Source: Puia dinghuensis
Lineage (GTDB): Bacteria > Bacteroidota > Bacteroidia > Chitinophagales > Chitinophagaceae
Direction: 5' to 3'
Assembly: GCF_014642875.1 (NCBI RefSeq)
Contig: NZ_BMJC01000002.1
Span: forward strand, 62,001 to 126,000
Length of the DNA: 64,000 bases
Shown here: in pieces, positions 1-6,958 of the stretch
Layout: each line of letters opens with the position of its first letter
How positions within the stretch are numbered: the first letter of the stretch is position 1
The notes under the pieces: generated by a model
Databases searched by the model: none
Seen by the model: the letters and a program-made list of their open reading frames with translations, nothing else
Told to the model about the DNA's origin: nothing
Made by a program: the position numbers and the translations under genes

Positions 1-218
1 GGCACCGTCATCACGCCGTTCTGGTATTCCTCATTCTGCACCCGGACGATCCTGCCGGCCTTGGGATTAAAACTTTCATAGCTGCGCTCATACGCCACAT
101 ATTCGAAAATGAGCAGACAGCAGGCGATGCCCACCGTCAATCCCAAAATATTCAATACAGCATAACCCTTACGCTTACGCAGGTGGCGGACCGCGATCCG
201 CAGCATACTTTTCAGCAT
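1..218 (-). CDS. FtsX/MacB-like ABC transporter permease, N-terminal part only
   Basis: The 72 codons visible begin MLKSMLRIAVRHLRKRKGYA and run into a hydrophobic segment (VLNILGLTVGIACCLLIFEY), the standard start of the large Bacteroidota FtsX-like permeases: a short basic cytoplasmic tail, the first membrane helix, then a periplasmic domain. Two complete relatives lie in this window at 13760-16198 and 49232-51685. The start is the ATG at 216-218; the rest lies beyond the left edge. Such permeases pair with a MacB/LolD-type ATPase and are thought to act mechanically on envelope substrates; the substrate cannot be told. The dyad and -24/-12 element found before the two relatives were not seen before this gene. 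Confidence 0.85.
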   Translation of the reverse strand, partial: MLKSMLRIAVRHLRKRKGYAVLNILGLTVGIACCLLIFEYVAYERSYESFNPKAGRIVRVQNEEYQNGVMTV

Positions 219-318
219 GACCAATAATTTAAAATGAAAGATATTCCCAGTGTAGACAGCCAAGATACGAAAAAAAATGAGCCCCGCCGTAGATACAACA
301 AGGCTCTGCAAAACCTCT

Positions 319-513
319 CTATATGATGAGAGGCTCCAAAACTACGGCGCCCCTCCGGGGCGCCGCCACCATATCGCCCAACCCTTCCTCACCGGCGATA
401 TTCGCCTGTTTATTCCACTCATCTACCAAAAGGGCACTTTCGTCGACAGTAAGCAACATTCCTCCCTCCAATCCGATCCTTTTACTATAAATTGCCCGGT
501 CAATCCCGGGCAT
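319..513 (-). CDS. Possible 64-residue hypothetical protein, divergent from the LytS kinase
   Basis: A minus-strand frame starting MPGIDRAIYSKRIGLEGGML and ending in VVLEPLII. Its ATG overlaps the kinase ATG (512) on the opposite strand. A hairpin with arms CCTCTC/GAGAGG (314-333) followed by four T on the minus strand sits on its stop codon and could be its terminator. The composition is soluble and mildly acidic and no family is recognised. A GGCGCCCC/GGGGCGCC hairpin (346-364) lies inside the frame, so the stretch could instead be structured untranslated RNA or a decayed gene. This is weak support: an open frame of this length can arise by chance. Confidence 0.3.
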   Translation of the reverse strand: MPGIDRAIYSKRIGLEGGMLLTVDESALLVDEWNKQANIAGEEGLGDMVAAPRRGAVVLEPLII

Positions 514-1618
514 GGCAGAACTCATGTACATAAAACTCTTCGATCGGCTGTCCCGCCAACGGATATTACTGCACATCCTGTTCTGGATCGCCGTCATCAT
601 CTTCCACTATTTCGTTTTCCATTTCGGCACCCCCTTGCGGATCCTGACCACCACCCTTGGCTTTCTGCCCGGACACATCCTCTTCGCCTATTCCCTCAAC
701 TATTTCCTCTTCCCAAAATTCGTCCTCAAAGGGAAACTCGTGCCCACCATCATCGGCTTCGCGGGCATCCTCACCTGTTGCTTGTTCTATGCCCGCTTTG
801 CCGACGTCTACCTCGTTCACTATTCCGGCGAGCGTCAGATGTGGAGGCGAAACGAAACGCCGCTGAGTATCTACACACCCCGCACTATCTATGCCCTCTT
901 CAGCACCGGCTGGATGGCCGTCACCATCAAACTGGTCAAATCCTGGTATCTCGAAAAACAACGCCAGCAACAGCTGGAAAAGGAAAAGCTCATCGTCGAG
1001 TTACAACTGCTGCGATCGCAGCTCCACCCCCACTTTCTCTTCAACACCCTCAACAGTCTGTACTCCTTTTGCCTCGAAAAGTCCGACCAGGCCCCGCAGC
1101 TCGTCCTGAAACTCTCCGCCCTCCTGCGCTATATTTTGTATGAATGCAATCCCCCCCTGATCCCGCTGACTACCGAGATCGACATCATAAAAAATTACCT
1201 GGCACTGGAAAGTATGCGTTTTGGCGACAGGCTCGATTGCAGCCTGCAGTTCACCGGTGACATTGCCGGCAAAACCATCGCACCACTGCTCATGCTCCCC
1301 TTCGTGGAGAACAGCATAAAACACGGTATCAGTAAACAGCTGGACAAAAGCTGGATCAGCCTCCACCTCCACGTAGAGGCTAATACGCTCACCTTCCAAC
1401 TGATCAACAGCCGCGACGAAGCCGGACAAAGGCCGGCAGACCGCCACCCGGGCGGCCTGGGTCTGCATAATGTGCAAAAAAGACTGGAATTACTCTATCC
1501 CGGTACCCATACATTAAAATGCCTCGCCGACGAGGACACCTGGCAGGTCACCCTCGTCATCCGCCTGGCTTCATCCAAAGAAATGAACCATCATGCAATG
1601 GAAATGTCTCATCGTTGA
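512..1618 (+). CDS. LytS/YehU-family sensor histidine kinase
   Basis: A 368-residue membrane sensor kinase of the His_kinase (PF06580) family. Four hydrophobic segments (about residues 18-38, 44-66, 78-100, 124-142) are followed by a short coiled coil (148-168) and the phosphoacceptor motif QLHPHFLFNTLNS, with the phosphorylated His at about residue 174. The C-terminal HATPase domain carries an N-box-like PFVENSIKHG and a G-rich GGLGLHNVQKRL segment. It overlaps the next gene, a LytTR regulator, by 26 bp, so the two form a translationally coupled two-component pair. An alternative ATG lies 12 nt downstream at 524. The divergent FtsX permease may be a target, but that is only positional inference. 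Confidence 0.95.
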   Translation: MAELMYIKLFDRLSRQRILLHILFWIAVIIFHYFVFHFGTPLRILTTTLGFLPGHILFAYSLNYFLFPKFVLKGKLVPTIIGFAGILTCCLFYARFADVYLVHYSGERQMWRRNETPLSIYTPRTIYALFSTGWMAVTIKLVKSWYLEKQRQQQLEKEKLIVELQLLRSQLHPHFLFNTLNSLYSFCLEKSDQAPQLVLKLSALLRYILYECNPPLIPLTTEIDIIKNYLALESMRFGDRLDCSLQFTGDIAGKTIAPLLMLPFVENSIKHGISKQLDKSWISLHLHVEANTLTFQLINSRDEAGQRPADRHPGGLGLHNVQKRLELLYPGTHTLKCLADEDTWQVTLVIRLASSKEMNHHAMEMSHR

Positions 1619-2342
1619 CGACGAACCACCCGCGCTAAAAATACTCCGATCCTATCTGGAAAGCACGGACAATCTGCAGTTGATAGGCGCCTGTCACAAC
1701 GCTTTCGAAGCGATGCAGCTGCTCCGGCAACAACCGGTAGACCTCATCTTTCTCGACATCAGGATGCCCCGCCTGCTGGGGACGGAGTTCATCCGCACCC
1801 TGCGCCATCCGCCAAAGGTCATCTTCACCACCGCACACGCAGACTACGCGCTCGAAGGCTTCGACCTGGATGCAGTCGACTATCTGCTGAAACCTTTCTC
1901 TTTCGAACGCTTCCTCCGCGCCGTCAACAAATTCACGGGCGAAAGTCTCGCTACATCCGTAACCCCCGCGGCCGGCAAAACACTTGCTGCCGGCAGGTCA
2001 CCCGCGGAAACCCCGGAAGCCGCCCCCTTTCTCTATTTCAGGGTCGACAGGAAAATGGTCAAGGTCCGCCTCGACGAGATCGTCTATATAGAAAGCTTAA
2101 AAGATTATAGCCGCATCATCCGCACCGATCAAAAGCCGCTCGTGATGAAAAAACCCATCGGCTCCATCGAAGAGATGCTGCCCGCTCATCTCTTCCTGCG
2201 CATCCACCGCTCTTTCATCATCGCCATCCACAAGGTCACCGCCTACACCCATACCGGTGTCGAGATCGGCGGGCAAGATATCCCTGTCGGCAAACTCTAC
2301 CGCCATCAGCTGGAAAAACTCGCCCTTTCCGGTCCCCGCTGA
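1593..2342 (+). CDS. LytTR-family response regulator
   Basis: 249 residues: a receiver domain (about 1-120) with acidic pocket VDDE (8-11), phosphoacceptor Asp55 in DLIFLDIRMPR and conserved Lys in LLKPF, then a linker rich in Ala/Gly/Pro, then a LytTR DNA-binding domain (about 150-245) with the typical IVYIESLKDY and FLRIHRSFI blocks. It overlaps the upstream LytS kinase by 26 bp and is its obvious partner. The 3' end overlaps the convergent ABC-MutS gene by 37 bp. LytTR regulators bind short direct repeats; no target is assigned here. Confidence 0.95.
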   Translation: MQWKCLIVDDEPPALKILRSYLESTDNLQLIGACHNAFEAMQLLRQQPVDLIFLDIRMPRLLGTEFIRTLRHPPKVIFTTAHADYALEGFDLDAVDYLLKPFSFERFLRAVNKFTGESLATSVTPAAGKTLAAGRSPAETPEAAPFLYFRVDRKMVKVRLDEIVYIESLKDYSRIIRTDQKPLVMKKPIGSIEEMLPAHLFLRIHRSFIIAIHKVTAYTHTGVEIGGQDIPVGKLYRHQLEKLALSGPR

Positions 2343-4417
2343 TGCCCGCCCATCCCACCGGGCGGCCGCGCCCCTTTCATCTCTTCCAGCATCTCCAATA
2401 TCCCCTCATTCTTCAATATCAGCATCCCTACCCGCTCGTTGGAGACCCCGCTCCGCAGCTTATAACTATACCAGGGCACCCCACCCTCCATCCGCGACTC
2501 GAAACAGGCAAAGACGATATTCGGATTCCGCTCCAACCCCGCAGCAATCTCCACAATATGCGTCGAGATCAGAAAAAGACTCCCGCCGATGCCCGCAAGC
2601 CCATCGATCACCTGCAACGAAGCATCGGACGCATCCTTGACATTCGTTCCCCGAAACAGCTCATCGAAGATCACCACCATCTTCCGCTTCTCCTTCACCT
2701 TCATCACCACCTCTTTCACCCGCCTCACCTCGGTATAGAAATGGCTATACCCCTGGCTGATATTGTCGGCAAGGTTGACGGTCGTGATAAGGCCGTTGAA
2801 CAAGGTCGTCTCCCAATACCGGGCCGGCACCGGGAATCCCACGTGCGAGAAATAAACCGCCAGCCCCATCGACTTCAGAAAAGTCGACTTACCAGCCATA
2901 TTGGCTCCGCTGATAAAACACAGGTTCGCCTTCCCATCCATCTGAAAGTCATTGGCCACCGCATTGGCAATCAGCGGATGAAAAACGCCGTGAGCCTGTA
3001 TCGCCGGGCTCGCTGCCTCACTATAGTGCGGAAACGACCAATCGTATTGCTGGGCCGCCCGGGCCACCGCTACATAGGCATCCCATTCATACAGCAAATC
3101 GAGTATCCGGCGCAGTGAGACCTTACCCGCCCCGCGAAAAAAATGATCACACCGCGCAATTTCCCTCATCGTCAGCGGATGCTCGGGGGTGAAAAGGATG
3201 GCCTTGACCCGGGAGTCGAAGAGCAGCTCCAGCATTTCCAGCACCTCGCTGACCAGCGCATCGGGACAACCGCACTCCAGCCACTCTTCCGCCTGTACCA
3301 CAAGATGCCGCAGAACACCAACCGTCCGCCTCACTCCATTGGTTATCGTATAATAATCCGGCGATTGCTTTAATTGATTTCGCAGGGTATAGATCGCCGC
3401 ATCAAAGAATACCCCCGGGAAAAGCCCGATACCACAAGTAGCATAATGCTCTATTGTCCTCAGCTGTTCCCGATCGATATGCAGATCGACCCCGTTGTCG
3501 GCAAAGAACCGGATAGTGTCCCGCCGCGCCTCCAGCAGCTCCCGCTGATTGGATGGCGACTTTAATAGTTGCTCCAGGACATCGCCACCACCTGTCGTCT
3601 TCACCTTGTTAAGGAGCTCGAATACCAATCCCCGTCTTCCATGGTCAAACAGGTCAAGGTCTTTCCAGGTCTGCTTGTCCACCTCGAATCCCGCCTCCTG
3701 CTCACTCTCCAAAACGCCACCATCCACACCGGACTCCCCACGAACAAATGTACCCTTCGGCACATACCCCCGCGTTTCCAGCTCTTCCTTCCTGCGGATA
3801 CCGATCGCCCGCCCATTGTCCAACAGCACCAGCCGGTCGCTGACACTGATGATGGGCCGATATATATGATCGGTAATAATAAATCCCTTCCGGCTACGGT
3901 ACTCCTTTATCAGCTCCATCACCCGCTCCTGGTACAGCGGTTCTATCCCCGAAAAAGGTTCGTCCAGCAGTACGAACGGCGCAGGCAGATGCAGTAACAA
4001 CAGCACCTCCAGGTAACGCAGCTCTCCCTCGCTCAAGGCCGTTACCCGCTTTCGCAGATGGGGACTGATCCGCTCGTCGGCCAGCACCTGGCTCACCTCC
4101 AGGGCATCGGTAACATACAGCTTGATGAGGCTGCGCACCGAAAGATCGGGCGGTAAAAATCCATGCTGCGGCAGATAGGTGATCCACCTGCCGCGCAGCG
4201 ACACCGGAGATAGGCTCCGGCCATCGATCCGGACGCTACGATCCGGGGTGGCCTGGGTGCCAAACAATACTTTGAGCAAAGTGGATTTGCCTGCGCCATT
4301 ACGCCCCAACAACCCGACAACCTCACCGGTGCGGCATTGCAGGTAAATATCCGATAGCAGCTTTCTGCCGCCCAGCTCCACAAGGATACTGTCGGCTTCC
4401 AGGACATGTTCGGTCAT
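2306..4417 (-). CDS. ABC-transporter ATPase fused to a MutS-family ATPase
   Basis: A single 703-residue frame with two different P-loop ATPases. Residues 1-215 form a complete ABC nucleotide-binding domain: Walker A GRNGAGKST (38-46), signature LSEGE (129-133, in place of LSGGQ), Walker B FVLLDEPFSG (148-157) and H-loop His184 in ITDH, most like LptB/LivF. Residues about 252-440 match the MutS lever/core region (LLNKVKTTGGGDVLEQLL), and 475-640 form a MutS ATPase with Walker A SGANMAGKST (503-512), Walker B VVIFDELFRGTN (581-592) and STH (618-620). The mismatch-reading N-terminal domain and Smr nuclease are absent. There is no in-frame Met between residues 168 and 395, so the MutS half cannot start on its own from ATG. 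The gene overlaps the upstream 3-TM gene by 4 bp. Function unknown; a membrane-associated dual ATPase is inferred. Confidence 0.88.
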   Translation of the reverse strand: MTEHVLEADSILVELGGRKLLSDIYLQCRTGEVVGLLGRNGAGKSTLLKVLFGTQATPDRSVRIDGRSLSPVSLRGRWITYLPQHGFLPPDLSVRSLIKLYVTDALEVSQVLADERISPHLRKRVTALSEGELRYLEVLLLLHLPAPFVLLDEPFSGIEPLYQERVMELIKEYRSRKGFIITDHIYRPIISVSDRLVLLDNGRAIGIRRKEELETRGYVPKGTFVRGESGVDGGVLESEQEAGFEVDKQTWKDLDLFDHGRRGLVFELLNKVKTTGGGDVLEQLLKSPSNQRELLEARRDTIRFFADNGVDLHIDREQLRTIEHYATCGIGLFPGVFFDAAIYTLRNQLKQSPDYYTITNGVRRTVGVLRHLVVQAEEWLECGCPDALVSEVLEMLELLFDSRVKAILFTPEHPLTMREIARCDHFFRGAGKVSLRRILDLLYEWDAYVAVARAAQQYDWSFPHYSEAASPAIQAHGVFHPLIANAVANDFQMDGKANLCFISGANMAGKSTFLKSMGLAVYFSHVGFPVPARYWETTLFNGLITTVNLADNISQGYSHFYTEVRRVKEVVMKVKEKRKMVVIFDELFRGTNVKDASDASLQVIDGLAGIGGSLFLISTHIVEIAAGLERNPNIVFACFESRMEGGVPWYSYKLRSGVSNERVGMLILKNEGILEMLEEMKGARPPGGMGGHQRGPERASFSS

Positions 4418-4722
4418 CGGAGATTGTTTTTTACGACCAGGAGCACCACCGCCAACACAATATTAAACAGGATGGCACTGCCATACAGCACCCCTTTTGA
4501 GAGCCCGAGATTGAAAAAGAAATAATATTGATGTCCGCGTTGCCGCTCGTAGAAGTAAGACGATAAAAAAGCTCCGCCTGTTACAAGAGAAAAACAAAAC
4601 GTCTTCAGACCATCGAGCCCCGAAGCCCAGCCCAGGAGGGCGATCAAAAGAGAAACAACAAAGTTCACCCTCAGCAGGTGCTTATAATATAGGAAACATG
4701 CCTTGATCTTCGCTGTTAGCAT
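4414..4722 (-). CDS. Small 3-TM membrane protein, partner of the ABC-MutS fusion
   Basis: 102 residues with a basic N-terminus (MLTAKIKACFLYYKHLLRVN), three hydrophobic segments (about 20-35, 40-57, 76-97) and a charged loop YERQRGHQYY between the second and third. The stop codon overlaps the ATG of the ABC-MutS gene (4-bp ATGA overlap), so the two are translationally coupled. It is far smaller than a normal ABC permease, but the coupling to an ABC ATPase suggests a membrane anchor or minimal permease subunit. I do not recognise a named family; the role is inferred from position only. Confidence 0.75.
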   Translation of the reverse strand: MLTAKIKACFLYYKHLLRVNFVVSLLIALLGWASGLDGLKTFCFSLVTGGAFLSSYFYERQRGHQYYFFFNLGLSKGVLYGSAILFNIVLAVVLLVVKNNLR

Positions 4723-4822
4723 GGCGCATGGATTAGCACGCCCAAACTAATAAAAAACAATTCCCCCGCTAAATCCGGCAGCGTTAAAGATTGCCTAAAT
4801 CGCTCGTCACGCCCCTCGCCCC

Positions 4823-5755
4823 TTAAGCCCCCCTGGCCATATCCACCCTATCCCGATTGGCGCCTGTCCATTGTCTCCTGAGATCCTGCGGCGACCGGCC
4901 CGTCCATTTCTTGAACGCCCTGCTGAAGGCACTCAATTCATTATACCCGAGCATAAAAGAGATCTCCTTCAACGGGTAGTCGCTGCTCCGCAGGTAGTGC
5001 ATAGCCGTCGCCTTCCGCACCGACTCCGCGAGTTCCCCATAAGAAACTCCTTCTTCCTTCAACCGGCGTTGCAGACTTCGCGTACTCAGGTGGAGATTGG
5101 CCGCCACCTGCTGTAGAGAAGGTACTCCGAGATACGTATTATTCTCCAGCAACCGGCTGATATGCCCGGACAGCGTCTCCTCCTTCGCCGCCCGGCTACC
5201 GGCACTGGCCCGCAATTGCCCCGCCCGCTCCAGCAACACCTGTTGCAGGCTGAAACTGGCGGCGACGATCGGCTCATTCCAAAAATCATTGCTGAATTCC
5301 ATTCGGTATCGCTTCCCTGGTTTGATCCTGTCACACCGCAACACCCTTCGCAACTCGCCCAGCGAAGCCCGCTCATACGGCATTTCCACGGCTACCGGTT
5401 CTATCTTCGTAAAAAGCAGCCCATCCAGCTCGTGCAGCACAAAAGCCATCGACAGCTCGAGCAATTGTTTCCGCAACACGGGGAAAGCGTCCGTCTTCTC
5501 CTTGATAGGGATGAACTCCGCGACAAAGGTCTTTTTACCATTTGTCACCTTCGTCCGGAAAAGATCGGTCAGCAATTCCGTAAAATCCGCGCAATGCTGA
5601 AATGCTTCCCCTACAGTATGGCTGTTCCTGATCACCTCACAGGTAAGCGAATTCGTCCCCCGCTTTTCCCCATGGCGCGAAATGTCAATCGTTTGGCGCC
5701 AATTGGTAAGGCCCGGACCTCCCCCTGCCGCTAATTTTGTTGAAAACGTAAACAA
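4823..5755 (-). CDS. AraC-family transcriptional regulator, start uncertain
   Basis: The C-terminal 100 residues form a clear AraC double helix-turn-helix (LQQVAANLHLSTRSLQRRLKEE and LKEISFMLGYNELSAFSRAFKKWTG). The N-terminal part resembles the Arabinose_bd-like effector domain of AraC_binding_2 proteins (SHTVGEAFQHCADFTELLTD). No ATG begins the frame. The longest frame opens with TTG at 5755, directly against the ATG of the divergent gene at 5756, and an in-frame stop lies about 48 bp further upstream. A GTG at 5635 would give 270 residues. The family is usually near 330 residues, so the gene may use a rare start or may have lost its 5' end. It would be expected to regulate its divergent neighbour, which is unproven. 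Confidence 0.8.
   Translation of the reverse strand: MFTFSTKLAAGGGPGLTNWRQTIDISRHGEKRGTNSLTCEVIRNSHTVGEAFQHCADFTELLTDLFRTKVTNGKKTFVAEFIPIKEKTDAFPVLRKQLLELSMAFVLHELDGLLFTKIEPVAVEMPYERASLGELRRVLRCDRIKPGKRYRMEFSNDFWNEPIVAASFSLQQVLLERAGQLRASAGSRAAKEETLSGHISRLLENNTYLGVPSLQQVAANLHLSTRSLQRRLKEEGVSYGELAESVRKATAMHYLRSSDYPLKEISFMLGYNELSAFSRAFKKWTGRSPQDLRRQWTGANRDRVDMARGA
5732..5739 (+). promoter_or_regulatory. Bacteroidota -7 box for the NTF2-like gene
   Basis: TAATTTTG matches the TAnnTTTG consensus exactly and ends 16 nt before the ATG at 5756. The nearest TTG upstream is 26 nt away, longer than the usual 19-21, so the -33 element is weak or absent. The box lies inside the longest possible frame of the divergent araC gene, which argues for a later araC start. 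Confidence 0.5.
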
Positions 5756-6151
5756 ATGGAAAACGCAACAAAAAAAACAGTCGAATCGTTCCTCAACGCA
5801 TTATTGAATGGCGACATGGAAACCGTGGCCGGACTCATCCATCCCGACGTAAAATGGACCCAGCCTGGCAACAACCGCTTCTCCGGCATCCGTAACAGCG
5901 CCGCCGAAGTCTTCGAAATGTCCGCGGGCTGGCAGGCCGTCAGCGAAGGCACATTCCGGCTCACGGGGTTTTCGCCTATCGGCGTCAACGGCGACGAAGT
6001 AGCCTGTATCCTCCACTTCAAAGCCACCAGCCCCGGCGACGGCCTCGATATCGACAACATCGATGTGTATTCGGTGAGAGATAATAAGATCGCCTCCGCA
6101 AAGATCTTCTCGCTCGACCAGCAGGCCGAGGACAGCTTCTGGGGTAACTAA
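5756..6151 (+). CDS. SnoaL/NTF2-like protein (ketosteroid-isomerase fold)
   Basis: 131 residues, the usual length for a single NTF2-like domain. The start MENATKKTVESFLNALLNGDMETVAGLIHPDVKW shows the N-terminal helix pair and the D/W at the cavity mouth typical of the SnoaL_2 group, and the protein ends with the beta-sheet IDNIDVYSVRDNKIASAKIF. No signal peptide is present. It is divergent from an AraC regulator and overlaps the alkB-like gene tail to tail by 4 bp. Members bind or isomerise small hydrophobic ligands; the ligand here cannot be named. Confidence 0.85.
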   Translation: MENATKKTVESFLNALLNGDMETVAGLIHPDVKWTQPGNNRFSGIRNSAAEVFEMSAGWQAVSEGTFRLTGFSPIGVNGDEVACILHFKATSPGDGLDIDNIDVYSVRDNKIASAKIFSLDQQAEDSFWGN

Positions 6152-6807
6152 CCTGCCGTGAGCCGTGGGGTTGCAATCGTCCGGTCCTCCGGCTCCCGCC
6201 GCATCATCGTCCGAAATGTCAAATTGATCCGCGGCAACCGCACCTTTTTCATCTTGGGGAGGCTATGCAGCCACCGGTCCTGCGTAGCCCCCCTCATCAC
6301 CAAAAGACTGCCCGCAGCCAGCATCACCTCAACGATCTGCTTACTCTCCTTGTGCCTGAACAGAAACCGCCGCCCGGCGCCAAAACTCAACGAAGCGATC
6401 GCCCCATCCGGCTGTAACTCCTTTTCATCATCGCTATGCCAGGCCATCCCCTCATCCCCATCATGATAGAGGTTCAACAGACAGCTGTTATACTGCACCC
6501 CCGTCAGCCCCTCCGTCAATCCCTTCAGCTCCATCAGCTCCGGGGTCCAGGGCAGCGCCTGCCGGACAACACCTGAATACTTATACCCATAGTCGCTGTC
6601 CCCATACCACGCTACCTTCCGCTTGGTAATAATATGGCGGCCAAAGATCACCGCTTCGTCATTGCGCCATTCAATCCCCGCCATCAGCTTTTCCAAAAAC
6701 CGCCGCGCCGCAGCCGGCTCAATGACGTTTCCATAGTAATCCGCCTGCCCGTCAAATGGTAATAAGTTGATAACCGACTCAGTAGCAAATAGATTTCTCG
6801 TTGTCAT
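6148..6807 (-). CDS. AlkB-like 2-oxoglutarate/Fe(II) dioxygenase
   Basis: 219 residues matching the 2OG-FeII_Oxy_2 (AlkB) family. The Fe ligands are His124 and Asp126 in AWHSDDE and His181 in RWLHSLPK; 2-oxoglutarate-binding arginines are R193/R199 in the closing PRINLTFR. The segment PWTPELMELKGLTEGLTGVQYNSCLLNLY is typical of bacterial and ALKBH2/3-like members that reverse N-alkyl lesions in DNA or RNA. The protein is cytoplasmic with no signal. It is a single gene on the minus strand, tail to tail with the NTF2-like gene. Direct damage repair is inferred from family; the exact substrate is not shown. Confidence 0.92.
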   Translation of the reverse strand: MTTRNLFATESVINLLPFDGQADYYGNVIEPAAARRFLEKLMAGIEWRNDEAVIFGRHIITKRKVAWYGDSDYGYKYSGVVRQALPWTPELMELKGLTEGLTGVQYNSCLLNLYHDGDEGMAWHSDDEKELQPDGAIASLSFGAGRRFLFRHKESKQIVEVMLAAGSLLVMRGATQDRWLHSLPKMKKVRLPRINLTFRTMMRREPEDRTIATPRLTAG

Positions 6808-6958
6808 ACCCCAAAATTATCCTAAATACGGCCTTTCGAAAACCCGTAACTTGCTCACTTTAGCCCCCCTCCCCTCCACCAGCGGTACCCCAATCTTAAA
6901 AATAATTCCTTATTATTGTGTCATCCTGACATAAAGAAACCATAAACTAACAACACAC

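Noticed and set aside
6919-6931. TGTCA-tcc-TGACA dyad before the ThuA/PQQ gene
   Set aside because: Only five base pairs per arm and no second copy or matching regulator nearby.
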